From: Ulvibacterium sp965228935
GTDB taxonomy: Bacteria; Bacteroidota; Bacteroidia; Flavobacteriales; Flavobacteriaceae
Reading direction: 5' to 3'
Length of the DNA stretch: 64,000 nucleotides
Assembly (NCBI RefSeq): GCF_965228935.1
Contig: NZ_OZ245846.1
Coordinates: forward strand, 4,154,001-4,218,000
Positions 51,913 to 60,239 of this stretch are shown here, one piece after another. Every line of letters begins with the position of its first letter. The stretch's first letter is position 1. The notes under the pieces were generated by a model. The model was not told the origin of the DNA and searched no databases. It was given only the letters and a program-made list of their open reading frames with translations. The translations under genes and the position numbers were made by a program.

Positions 51913-52962
51913 TTACCATCCAAACTTAAAAATGGTTGTGCTCTCAAAGGATTCCCCTTTTTTCAAGATACTTTTTGGCGAATCGGGAAGATTGGGTCCA
52001 TTGGGATATCTGTGGGTCTCGCAACAGAATCCTCGGTATTTGCCATAGTGTTGCCCCGATTCCCGCATCAGTTCATTAGAGGTGTACTTTCCTGTATAAA
52101 AGAGCATACCCGGTTCGGTCGTGGATATTTCCAATGAACGACCACTTTTAGGGTCTTTTATCTCGGCCACCTTTTCCAAATCAAAACCTTTTTCCCCGAA
52201 AATGTAATAATGCTCAAATCCGTCCCCCATGGCCTCATGGACGTCGCCAATAAGTCTGGGACTACGCAAATCTTCCGGGGAACCGGTCACTAGACTATAT
52301 TCGCTGATCCCTGCACCTGAACTGTCCCAAATTTGTTTTCTATCTGAATCTATTCGTACGGTATGCCCCTCCACGGTTTCCGCAAAACCTGATAAATTAA
52401 AATACGTGTGGTTGGTCATTGAAAAGGGAGTATCTTGATCTGAAAGTGCCTTGTAATCTATTCGCAATCGATTCTCATCGTCTAGGGAAAACGTAACGTT
52501 TATGTATACGTTTCCCGGAAAACCCTCTTCGAGATGCGAGCTCCGCAATTTCATCTCCAATTTGGATTTATTTTGTTCCAATGGCTTCACCTCCCATATT
52601 TTTTTATCAAATCCTACGGTACCACCATGAAGATTGTTGGTTCCACAGTTTTGGGCCAATTGATATTCCAGGCCATTTAAATTGAATTTGGAATCCTTTA
52701 TTTGGGAGCAATACCGCCCTATGGTGCCTCCAAAATAGGGTGCGTTATCTCGATATTCCTTTGAAAAATAGCCTTCGAAGGTATTGAACCCGCATACGAT
52801 CTCCTCCGGTTTCCTCCCCTTTCCGAGTACGGTAATAGAGGTTATGGTAGCCCCGAAATCGGATATTTTAACGCGGATACCATTATTGTTTTCCAAAGTG
52901 TATAACCTCACGGTATCCCCTTCCAGCGTTCCAAAATGCGTCCCGATAGTCTTCATCTTCAA
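51913..52962 (-). CDS. Aldose 1-epimerase
   Basis: This 349-residue galactose mutarotase-family enzyme interconverts alpha and beta anomers. It has FGATITSITVLGK, NLHGGTVGFDKKIW, TNHTYFNLSGF with the catalytic His, and CCETHRYPNGPN with the catalytic Glu. There is no clear signal peptide, so it is probably cytoplasmic. It begins 2 bp after the cycloisomerase gene and is followed by the RhaT-like gene. In this operon it could speed anomer conversion of galactose or anhydrogalactose before oxidation. The family assignment is firm; the substrate is from context. Confidence 0.92.
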   Translation of the reverse strand: MKMKTIGTHFGTLEGDTVRLYTLENNNGIRVKISDFGATITSITVLGKGRKPEEIVCGFNTFEGYFSKEYRDNAPYFGGTIGRYCSQIKDSKFNLNGLEYQLAQNCGTNNLHGGTVGFDKKIWEVKPLEQNKSKLEMKLRSSHLEEGFPGNVYINVTFSLDDENRLRIDYKALSDQDTPFSMTNHTYFNLSGFAETVEGHTVRIDSDRKQIWDSSGAGISEYSLVTGSPEDLRSPRLIGDVHEAMGDGFEHYYIFGEKGFDLEKVAEIKDPKSGRSLEISTTEPGMLFYTGKYTSNELMRESGQHYGKYRGFCCETHRYPNGPNLPDSPKSILKKGESFESTTIFKFGW

Positions 52963-52964
52963 TT

Positions 52965-54056
52965 CTATTGTTTATAAGGGGTTAGTTTGTCCCAATCGAA
53001 TTCAACACCAACCCCTGGAGTATCGGGGGCAACGGCATGATGACTTTCAACAACCAAAGGCCTATGGGTATATTGATCGATAGGGAAACTATGCACTTCC
53101 AGCCAGCCCGAATTGGGTTGTGCGGAAACCAGGCTTACATGTAGTTCCTGCATACCATGGGAACAGATGGGAATATTGTTCTCGTTTGCCAATCGAGCGA
53201 CGCGTAACCAACCTGTAATTCCACCACAATTGGAGGCATCCGGCTGCAAATAGGAAAGTTTTGCCTGGTCTACGGCATATTCAAATTCGTGTATCGTGTG
53301 AAGGTTTTCGCCCATAGCCAGGGGAAATCCGGTTGCATCCACAATCTGGGCAAATCCCTTATAATTGTCCGGAATTATAGGTTCCTCAAACCAGGTAATA
53401 TCATAGGGCCTGAATCGTTCAATGGCTTGAATCGCCTTTTCGACCGTCATCGAATAATTGGCGTCAACCATAAAAGTGACGTCAGGACCAATGTACTCCC
53501 GTACCGCTTTTATCCGTTCTATATCCTCATCTAAATTTTCCCGACCTATCTTTATCTTCACGGCATTAAACCCCGAGGTCAAATAACCCTCCATTTTCTT
53601 TAAAAGTTTTGGAATAGGAAACTGCAAATCGATTCCGCCGCAATAGGCCTTACATGTATTTCCGGCAGCTCCCGCCATTTTCCATAGCGGAAGTCCGGCA
53701 TTCCTGCATTTGATGTCCCATAAGGCAATATCGATAGTGGAAACCGCAAAGGAAACGATACCGCCCCTCCCCACATAGTGCATATGCCATTCCATAAAAT
53801 CATGAAGTGCATCAATATCTTTGCCGTCCTTTCCAATGAGGGCCGGGGCAATATCATGAACAACTATTGCTTTTATCGCACGCCCTCCTTTTCCACCAGT
53901 ATACGTATAACCCGTTCCCAGAGCGCCATCTTCCAGTTGTATGGTTGTGGTTATTAATTCAAAATGGGTGTGGTCCCCATGTTTTGCATCGTTCATAACC
54001 TCTGGCAAAGGCACTCTGAACAGGTTACAGTCAATGGTCTTTATCCGTGTACGCAT
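52965..54056 (-). CDS. Probable 3,6-anhydro-L-galactonate cycloisomerase (enolase superfamily)
   Basis: The 363-residue protein has the mandelate-racemase subgroup layout: the KIKIG motif (K167, K169), metal ligands D198, E224 and E250 (VDANYS, FEEPI, GENLH), D273 and a catalytic H300 in SHGMQELH. In known L-anhydrogalactose pathways an enolase-superfamily cycloisomerase opens 3,6-anhydro-L-galactonate to 2-keto-3-deoxy-L-galactonate. Its neighbours fit that role: the aldehyde dehydrogenase gene abuts it with no gap, and two GH117 genes lie upstream. Other acid-sugar dehydratase activities cannot be excluded from sequence alone. Confidence 0.78.
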   Translation of the reverse strand: MRTRIKTIDCNLFRVPLPEVMNDAKHGDHTHFELITTTIQLEDGALGTGYTYTGGKGGRAIKAIVVHDIAPALIGKDGKDIDALHDFMEWHMHYVGRGGIVSFAVSTIDIALWDIKCRNAGLPLWKMAGAAGNTCKAYCGGIDLQFPIPKLLKKMEGYLTSGFNAVKIKIGRENLDEDIERIKAVREYIGPDVTFMVDANYSMTVEKAIQAIERFRPYDITWFEEPIIPDNYKGFAQIVDATGFPLAMGENLHTIHEFEYAVDQAKLSYLQPDASNCGGITGWLRVARLANENNIPICSHGMQELHVSLVSAQPNSGWLEVHSFPIDQYTHRPLVVESHHAVAPDTPGVGVEFDWDKLTPYKQ

Positions 54057-55511
54057 CTAGGCCTTATGTCTGATGTAAAATGTCTTTTTTTCCAAATACT
54101 GCTCGAAACCATACTTACCGTCTTCGCCCCCACTTCCCGATAACTTATAGCCATTATGGAACCCTTGATGCTGTTCGCCATGACCACGGTTCACATAGAT
54201 CTCACCGTATTCCAGTTCGTCGTTACACTTCATTATGGTGTTCATATCGTTTGTGAAAACCATGGCCGCCAGGCCGTAATCGCAGTCATTGGCGTAACTC
54301 ATGACTTCGTCAAAGGTCTTGAACTTCAGTACAGGTAAAATAGGCCCGAAGGACTCTTCACGGACTATGGTCATATCTTGGGTTACATCGGTAAGTACGG
54401 TAGGTTCAAACCAGAATCCTTTTTCGAATTGACTCCCCTCGGGACGCTTGCCACCCGTGGCCAAAGTGGCCCCTTCCTTTAAACTAACGGCAACCAGATG
54501 CTCCATGTGTTTTAGTTCCACGGCATTGACCTTGGGTCCCATATCCGTTTCCTCGAGCATTGGGTCACCTACTTTTAAAGCTTTTGTCTTGGCGATGAAT
54601 TTTTCCATAAAGACATCGTAAATCTCCTCATGAACATACATTCTTTCATTGCACGTACAGACCTGCCCACAGTTATCGAAGCGGGAATGCAAGGCTGCAT
54701 CAACGGCCTCATCCAAATCGGCATCCTCAAAAACAATAAAGGGAGCCTTACCGCCTAATTCCAATTGTACATGGGTCAAGTTTTGGGCAGCATTTCGGGC
54801 TATTTGTTGCCCCACAGGGGTAGAACCCGTCATAGTCACCATTTTGGTTATAGGGCTTTCAATCAACGCATTACCCATGGCCCTACCGGGACCGGTAAGA
54901 ATATTGAGGACTCCATTGGGCAGACCCACTTTCTTAGCCAGATTTCCAAGTTCTAAGGTGGCCAATGGCGTTTCAGAGGTCGGTTTGATCACCAAAGTAT
55001 TTCCAGCAACCAATGCCGGGCCCAATTTGCGTCCCGCCAGGGCCAATGGAAAGTTCCAGGCCGTTATGGCTACCACTACCCCACGGGGAACTTTTTGGAT
55101 CCAAATCTGTTCGTTGGGATTGTCCGAAGGAACAATATCGCCTTCGATTCTTCTTGCCCCTTCACAGGCATATTCGATAAATGAAGCCGTTACCGCAACT
55201 TCCATTCGCGCGACCTTCAATAACTTGCCTTGTTCCTTTACCAAAAGTTCAGCCAAATAATCCGCATTTTCCTTGATTTCGTTGGCCAGTTTGTATAAAA
55301 GTTCCGCCCGTTGACGCGCGGGTACCTTTCTCCAGGATTTTTGTGCGAGCTCTGCCGCTTCCAAGGTCATTTGGGCTTCCTCGATAGTGCCGTTCTGTAC
55401 TTTGGCCACTACTTCCTCGGTTGAGGGATTGATTACATCAATGGTTTCTCCGGAAGCCGAAGGAATCCATTTTCCATCAATGAAGAGTTGATATTCCTTT
55501 ATTGTTGACAT
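54057..55511 (-). CDS. Probable 3,6-anhydro-L-galactose dehydrogenase (ALDH family)
   Basis: This 484-residue aldehyde dehydrogenase has the full set: PRGVVVAITAWNFPLALA, GSTPVGQQIARNA, LELGGKAPFIVF with the catalytic Glu, NCGQVCTCNERMYV with the nucleophile Cys, and EESFGPILPVLKF. It resembles lactaldehyde/glycolaldehyde dehydrogenases (AldA type). Next to the cycloisomerase gene and behind two GH117 genes it probably oxidises 3,6-anhydro-L-galactose to its acid using NAD(P). The start MSTIKEYQLFIDGKWIPS is typical. The identity is firm at family level; the substrate rests on context. Confidence 0.85.
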   Translation of the reverse strand: MSTIKEYQLFIDGKWIPSASGETIDVINPSTEEVVAKVQNGTIEEAQMTLEAAELAQKSWRKVPARQRAELLYKLANEIKENADYLAELLVKEQGKLLKVARMEVAVTASFIEYACEGARRIEGDIVPSDNPNEQIWIQKVPRGVVVAITAWNFPLALAGRKLGPALVAGNTLVIKPTSETPLATLELGNLAKKVGLPNGVLNILTGPGRAMGNALIESPITKMVTMTGSTPVGQQIARNAAQNLTHVQLELGGKAPFIVFEDADLDEAVDAALHSRFDNCGQVCTCNERMYVHEEIYDVFMEKFIAKTKALKVGDPMLEETDMGPKVNAVELKHMEHLVAVSLKEGATLATGGKRPEGSQFEKGFWFEPTVLTDVTQDMTIVREESFGPILPVLKFKTFDEVMSYANDCDYGLAAMVFTNDMNTIMKCNDELEYGEIYVNRGHGEQHQGFHNGYKLSGSGGEDGKYGFEQYLEKKTFYIRHKA

Positions 55512-55593
55512 AACGCTTGTATTGGTTCTAATCGTTGTTTTTATTCAAATTTTGTTGAATTCCCGACTTATTGGGATCGTAATCCTTTAGATC

Positions 55594-56364
55594 TTATCGA
55601 CCCATCCAGCCCCCATCGACCAGCATAGTGGTTCCATTCATATAATTGGAAGCCTCGGAACACAGAAATACGATAGGCCCCTTGAAATCCTCGGGCTGAC
55701 CCCAACGCCCTGCTGGAATTCGGGCCAAAATGGAATCGTTCCTTTCTGGGTTGTTTCGTAGGGCTTCGGTATTGTCCGTACTGATGTAACCCGGTGCAAT
55801 GGCATTTACATTCACTCCCTTTCCTGCCCATTCGTTGGCAAAGGCCATGGCCATTTGTCCTATGGCTCCCTTACTGGCCGCATATCCAGGAACGGTAATC
55901 CCTCCTTGAAACGTCAATAACGAAGCGGTAAACACAATTTTTCCAGAACCCTTGTTGACCATTTCCTTTCCGATTTCCCGGGTAAGGACGAATTGCGCGG
56001 TCTGATTTACTTCGATTACCTTATCCCAGTATTCATCGGAATGCTCTATTGCAGGTGCGCGCAAAATGGTACCTGCGTTATTGACCAGAATATCAATTTG
56101 GGGGAAATCATCCTTCACTTGCGCAATGAATTCGTAAAGGGCCTCACGATTTCCAAAATCGCAGGTATAGGCTTTGAATTTTCTTCCAATTCCTTCTACC
56201 TCTTGTTGTACGATACTACCATGCTTTTCCAAAGAAGCACTTACCCCGATAATGTCGGCGCCAGCTTCTGCCAAGCCCAAGGCCATTGCTTTTCCGATAC
56301 CGCGTTTGCACCCTGTAACCAGTGCTGTTTTTCCCTTTAGGTTGAATTGATTCAATATGTTCAT
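55594..56364 (-). CDS. SDR, probable 2-keto-3-deoxy-sugar-acid 5-dehydrogenase (KduD-like)
   Basis: This 256-residue SDR begins MNILNQFNLKGKTALVTGCKRGIGKAMA. It has NNAGTI, the Ser region FTASLLTFQGG, YAASKGAIGQMA with catalytic Tyr and Lys, NAIAPGYISTDNT and MLVDGGWMG. The overall wording is that of KduD/2-deoxy-D-gluconate 3-dehydrogenase enzymes. In the anhydrogalactose route, a 2,5-diketo-3-deoxy acid is reduced by such an SDR to 2-keto-3-deoxy-D-gluconate, which would link with central metabolism. That role is inferred from family and neighbours. It is 82 bp upstream of the aldehyde dehydrogenase gene. Confidence 0.85.
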   Translation of the reverse strand: MNILNQFNLKGKTALVTGCKRGIGKAMALGLAEAGADIIGVSASLEKHGSIVQQEVEGIGRKFKAYTCDFGNREALYEFIAQVKDDFPQIDILVNNAGTILRAPAIEHSDEYWDKVIEVNQTAQFVLTREIGKEMVNKGSGKIVFTASLLTFQGGITVPGYAASKGAIGQMAMAFANEWAGKGVNVNAIAPGYISTDNTEALRNNPERNDSILARIPAGRWGQPEDFKGPIVFLCSEASNYMNGTTMLVDGGWMGR

Positions 56365-56426
56365 CTAAATATATTTAATGTCATTCCAGTGAAGACCGGA
56401 ATACTTTTGATTGTTTAAAATTTCCC

Positions 56427-57614
56427 TTACAACGCTTTTTTGATATAAGTCTCAAATCTCTTGATATAATCCCAACCATCCTTGTGGTCAAAGCACAATC
56501 CCCATTCCAAAGCAGCCAACGGAGCTTCTTCAGTATTTAAAGACCTCACCAATCCAGCCGCATGCGGTGGTTTTGTACGCCCACCAATATGTGACATTAT
56601 CTCAAAATTAATCCCATCCGGGGACCATTGTATTGTATTGTTTTCAGGGCCGTCGGAAGTCAACATTGCCGCGATTCCGTTTTGGTACGGCCAGACACAG
56701 ACTTCATGTCCACTATTGGTCACAGGGTTGTAGGGTGATTTTTTGTACGGGCCTGTAATGTTATCCGCGATGGCCACACCCCATTTGATTTCGCGGCCTC
56801 CCAAGGTATGGCCTTCTCCCATCCGTTCACCTTTATAATATAGATAGAACTTATTTTTATAGAACATTAAACAAGGGTCATGTACCTTATGACTATCGAA
56901 ATCGCCCTTTTCGATTACTAGAAAACGGTTATCTTCTTCACCTAACCATTTTCCATTAGTAGCCGGAGATAGAATCGGTTTGGGCAACTTCTTCCATGGC
57001 CCCTCTGGAGAATCGGCTATGGCCATTCCTACTTGATTCTTTACACGATTCGCATAAGGCGCCTTTACCGTCTGGTATACCAGGTAAAATTTTCCCATAT
57101 GGACCAAGACCTCGGGAGTGAAAACGGAACGATCATCATATGAACCTGCTGCTCCCCGTCCAACGGCCAAACCAACATCTTTCCAAGTATAGCCGTCTTC
57201 TGACTTTGCACACCATACTTCCGATAAGTCCCATGGGAACACTTTTTTTGACGGATCACCCGTTTTAAACCCAAATGACCTTCCAAAGCTTTTGGTATAG
57301 TAGACATAGTAAGTTCCATCAACCTGAATTACGGCGCTAGGGTCTCTTTTTATAACACCTTCCTCAAACCCTAGGTCTCCTTTTATATCAGAGATACGGA
57401 ACTTGGTCCACCATTCCGTTCCGGCATCATAGCCCATTTCAATTGCCCTTTTCGATGAAGCGCTAAGACTGTCCTTATTCGTAATCCCTAATTGTTTGAC
57501 TATTTTCTCCAAACCCGGAATATCAGGGCTTGCTTTCTCTTTTTTTTCTTTGGAAGGGTTACAGGAAATACCTATGAGAAGTAGTCCCAAAACTAAAAAA
57601 GTAGATTTTTTCAT
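56427..57614 (-). CDS. GH117 alpha-1,3-(3,6-anhydro)-L-galactosidase, lipoprotein
   Basis: The 395-residue product has a lipoprotein signal (LVLGLLLIGISC), the short N-terminal helical dimer segment (ITNKDSLSASSKRAIEM) and a five-bladed propeller of the GH117 type. Matching marks are KRDPSAVI (D91), SYDDRSVFTPEVL, DSHKVHDPC (D246) and NSGHEVCVWPY (H303, E304); the Asp and His/Glu residues correspond to the known active site. GH117 enzymes remove 3,6-anhydro-L-galactose from the non-reducing end of neoagaro-oligosaccharides. It is one of two copies that differ clearly, so they may prefer different chain lengths or sulfation. Spacing to the alcohol dehydrogenase gene is 18 bp. Confidence 0.92.
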   Translation of the reverse strand: MKKSTFLVLGLLLIGISCNPSKEKKEKASPDIPGLEKIVKQLGITNKDSLSASSKRAIEMGYDAGTEWWTKFRISDIKGDLGFEEGVIKRDPSAVIQVDGTYYVYYTKSFGRSFGFKTGDPSKKVFPWDLSEVWCAKSEDGYTWKDVGLAVGRGAAGSYDDRSVFTPEVLVHMGKFYLVYQTVKAPYANRVKNQVGMAIADSPEGPWKKLPKPILSPATNGKWLGEEDNRFLVIEKGDFDSHKVHDPCLMFYKNKFYLYYKGERMGEGHTLGGREIKWGVAIADNITGPYKKSPYNPVTNSGHEVCVWPYQNGIAAMLTSDGPENNTIQWSPDGINFEIMSHIGGRTKPPHAAGLVRSLNTEEAPLAALEWGLCFDHKDGWDYIKRFETYIKKAL

Positions 57615-57632
57615 CTTTTGTCCCCTTCTCTT

Positions 57633-58649
57633 TTAAGCCTGACAATCCATAAGTATTTTCATACCATCAGGATTGTTATCAATACTCTCAAACACCTCTT
57701 GAATATTGCTTAGCGGTTGTACGTCCGTAATCATTTCCTCAAATGGTAATTCATTGGCTGTAATCAGAGTGATTGCCTTTTCATAGTCTTCCTTCTCATA
57801 CACCCGTGCCCCTATCAACTTCAATTCCTTCCAAAAAAACTTGAACAGATCTACTTCCCTTTTCTGTCCATGAATGGCCACCATTACAATGCGCCCGCGT
57901 ATTCCTGCGATTTCGGTCATAACGTCCAATGCTGCCTTTACCCCGGCCACTTCAAACACCACATCCGCCCTTCGGCCTTTTGTCCGTTCCCGAACATAAT
58001 CGATCAAATCTATTTTTGTAGGGTTCACCGCGTGCAATCCCAATTCCTTGGCCTTTGCAATCCGATTTTCATTTACTTCGGAAACAATGACTTCGGCTCC
58101 CGTCTCCCCAGCAACCAAGGCCACAAGCAGTCCTATGGGCCCTCCACCAAGAACAACTGCAGTTTCCCCAGCTTTCAGTCCACTTAGCCGAACATCGTGT
58201 ACTGCCACGGAAAGCGGTTCTATCAAGGCGGCCAATTTTAAATCGGTTTCCTGTTTCAGCCGGTGCAAGGTAAAGGCCGGTACGTTCCAATACTGTTGCA
58301 TGGATCCCGGACTATCGATACCTATAAATTTTAAATCCTCGCAAATATGATTGAATCCCTTGTCAGAAGGCTTTACACCCCGATCGTCCAAAGGCCGTAC
58401 CACCACTTTTTCCCCAACGGAAAAATCGGACACCCCCTCACCGATCGCATCGATGGTACCGGACATTTCGTGACCAATGGTTACCGGAATGTTCACGCGC
58501 TTGTCCATCATCCCGTGATAAATATGGACATCCGTACCGCATACCCCAGAATAGGCCACTTTGATCCTCACCTCCCCTTTTGAAGGCGCTTCCATTTCCC
58601 TTTCAATAACTGAAAAGGTTTTGTTTCCTTCGTAAACCGTTGCCTTCAT
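57633..58649 (-). CDS. Medium-chain Zn-type alcohol dehydrogenase, probable 2-keto-3-deoxy-L-galactonate 5-dehydrogenase
   Basis: The 338-residue protein has the MDR catalytic zinc site SGVCGTDVHIYHG and GHEMSGTIDAIGEGV, and the nucleotide fold VVLGGGPIGLLVALVA. The lobe that normally holds a structural zinc is degenerate: where four Cys are expected it reads RPLDDRGVKPSDKGFNHIC, with one Cys left. The position between two GH117 genes suggests the C5 oxidation of 2-keto-3-deoxy-L-galactonate, the step before the SDR reaction, in the known anhydrogalactose pathway. An L-galactose or other sugar dehydrogenase is an alternative. Confidence 0.85.
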   Translation of the reverse strand: MKATVYEGNKTFSVIEREMEAPSKGEVRIKVAYSGVCGTDVHIYHGMMDKRVNIPVTIGHEMSGTIDAIGEGVSDFSVGEKVVVRPLDDRGVKPSDKGFNHICEDLKFIGIDSPGSMQQYWNVPAFTLHRLKQETDLKLAALIEPLSVAVHDVRLSGLKAGETAVVLGGGPIGLLVALVAGETGAEVIVSEVNENRIAKAKELGLHAVNPTKIDLIDYVRERTKGRRADVVFEVAGVKAALDVMTEIAGIRGRIVMVAIHGQKREVDLFKFFWKELKLIGARVYEKEDYEKAITLITANELPFEEMITDVQPLSNIQEVFESIDNNPDGMKILMDCQA

Positions 58650-58683
58650 GTGCTATGTTTGAATTTATACACTTTTGTGTTCA

Positions 58684-59910
58684 CTATTTTGATGCTTCCC
58701 CTTTGGCCGTATGCGAGGTTCTACGTCTTGAAGTAAATCGCATAATACTTTGTTCGTCCCCGTTATTGTAAATATGTGTAAGCCCCCATCTAAGAATCTC
58801 CGTAGGTTCCTTTTCATTGTCCGCACTTCGGTTTAGGCCAATGGCATGCGGTGCGTCCTTTATGGAAGACATAATTTCAAAATTAATTCCATCCGGTGCC
58901 CATTGGATCGTGTTTTTTTCCGGTCCGTCCGTGGTAATCAACGAGGCTATTCCTCCATTATAGGGCCAAACACAGATTTCATGCCCGCTGTTGCTTATCG
59001 GATTGTACGGAGATTTTACATAAGGCCCTTTGGGATTATCGGCAATGGCGACCCCGTGCCGTATTTGACGCCCACCAAAAGTGATCTCCTCACCCATTTG
59101 TTCACCCTTATAGTACAGATAGAATTTCCCCTTATAAGGCAGTATACAGGGATCGTGTACCTTATGACTATCAAAATCGCCCTTCTTTTCTACCATGAAG
59201 CGATTTTGTTCCTCCCCTTTCCATACCCCATTGTCCGCAGGGCTCAAGATGGGTTCCTTGCTCTTGGTCCATGGTCCGTCCGGCGAATCGGCCCATGCCA
59301 AACCAATTTGATTCTTCACCCGAACATTATAAGGCGATTTCACCGTTTGGTAGCAGAGGTAATACTTTCCATCATACTTCATAATCTCTACCGTGAAGAC
59401 CGATCGATCATCATATTCGCCTTTTTTTCCTCGGGCCACAGCCAATCCTTCTTCTTTCCAAGTAATCCCATCTTTGGAAGTGGCGTACCAAATGTCGCAA
59501 CGGTCCCAAGGAAATACTTTCTCGTTTTCTATATCTCCGCCAAAGCCTTGGGTAGGGCCGGTACTTTTTGAATACCACACATAGTATTTGCCATTTTCCT
59601 TGATCATAGCACTTGGATCTCGCCGAACAACTCCTTTTTCATAGGCCAAATCTCCCTTTAACGGTTGTGGGCCACTAAATTCGATGAACCATTCATTGCC
59701 GATATCCGGCCATTGTAAGGCTCTTTTGGAGGCCGCACTTAAAAAATCCTTGTTTGTAATACCTAGGTGGTCGATTTTTTCATCGGTAATCTTCATTTCA
59801 TGTTCTATTGTGGATTCATCTTTGCTTTCACGGGATGGTTTTGAAGGTGAATTGCAGGAAGTCAGCAGTACCGATCCAGCCAAGAATAGCGATTTTTCAA
59901 ATAGTGTCAT
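58684..59910 (-). CDS. GH117 alpha-1,3-(3,6-anhydro)-L-galactosidase, lipoprotein
   Basis: This is the first gene of the long minus-strand operon and encodes 408 residues. It has a lipoprotein signal (LAGSVLLTSC), the helical segment ITNKDFLSAASKRALQWP and GNEWFIEFSGPQPLKGDLAY, words close to characterised Zobellia and Bacteroides GH117 enzymes. Active-site counterparts are RRDPSAMI (D98), DSHKVHDPC (D253) and NSGHEICVWPY (H310, E311). It should release 3,6-anhydro-L-galactose from neoagaro-oligosaccharides. A basic C-terminal tail (SRRRTSHTAKGEASK) is not in the other copy. The upstream 329 bp are the expected control region. Confidence 0.93.
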   Translation of the reverse strand: MTLFEKSLFLAGSVLLTSCNSPSKPSRESKDESTIEHEMKITDEKIDHLGITNKDFLSAASKRALQWPDIGNEWFIEFSGPQPLKGDLAYEKGVVRRDPSAMIKENGKYYVWYSKSTGPTQGFGGDIENEKVFPWDRCDIWYATSKDGITWKEEGLAVARGKKGEYDDRSVFTVEIMKYDGKYYLCYQTVKSPYNVRVKNQIGLAWADSPDGPWTKSKEPILSPADNGVWKGEEQNRFMVEKKGDFDSHKVHDPCILPYKGKFYLYYKGEQMGEEITFGGRQIRHGVAIADNPKGPYVKSPYNPISNSGHEICVWPYNGGIASLITTDGPEKNTIQWAPDGINFEIMSSIKDAPHAIGLNRSADNEKEPTEILRWGLTHIYNNGDEQSIMRFTSRRRTSHTAKGEASK

Positions 59911-60239
59911 ATAGTTATTTATTGTTTATTTCGATGGATCGCCCATTTAGTCTTTACATTGCTATTTCAACTTTAAACTACCGCCTTTTCTTGGCCTCAT
60001 TCTGGGCTTATAGGTGCGATTATGATTATTGAAGTAGCGTTTTCCTACGATACAAGTAGGATGTGGGTTGAAAACCTAAGCCTTAAAAGGAAATCATTTT
60101 CATTTTTTAACTATGCTTGGAACCACTGGACAATGTGATTTTTTTGATGCTTCCAAAGTAGGATTTTTGACTGTACGATCCTATAAAAACTACTAGACAA
60201 AAACTGTACAAGTCGGGCTTAGCATTGGATATCACGTTC
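59911..60239 (-). promoter_or_regulatory. Control region upstream of the GH117 operon
   Basis: These 329 bp contain no gene. They hold an inverted repeat CCTAC-N7-GTAGG at 60044-60060, with further GTAGG words at 60168-60172 and nearby, and A/T tracts. On the minus strand TACTTTGG near 60164-60171 is close to a -7 box, without a clear -33 partner. Given that a LuxR-type regulator gene ends just beyond it, this is the most likely place for operon control; no binding site is proven. Confidence 0.4.

Noticed and set aside
54649..55260. 203-codon open frame opposite the aldehyde dehydrogenase gene
   Set aside because: Ser/Pro-rich translation typical of the antisense of a conserved gene, with no motif.
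58846..59571. 241-codon open frame opposite the GH117 gene
   Set aside because: It is antisense to a gene with a full active-site set and its translation has no recognisable domain.
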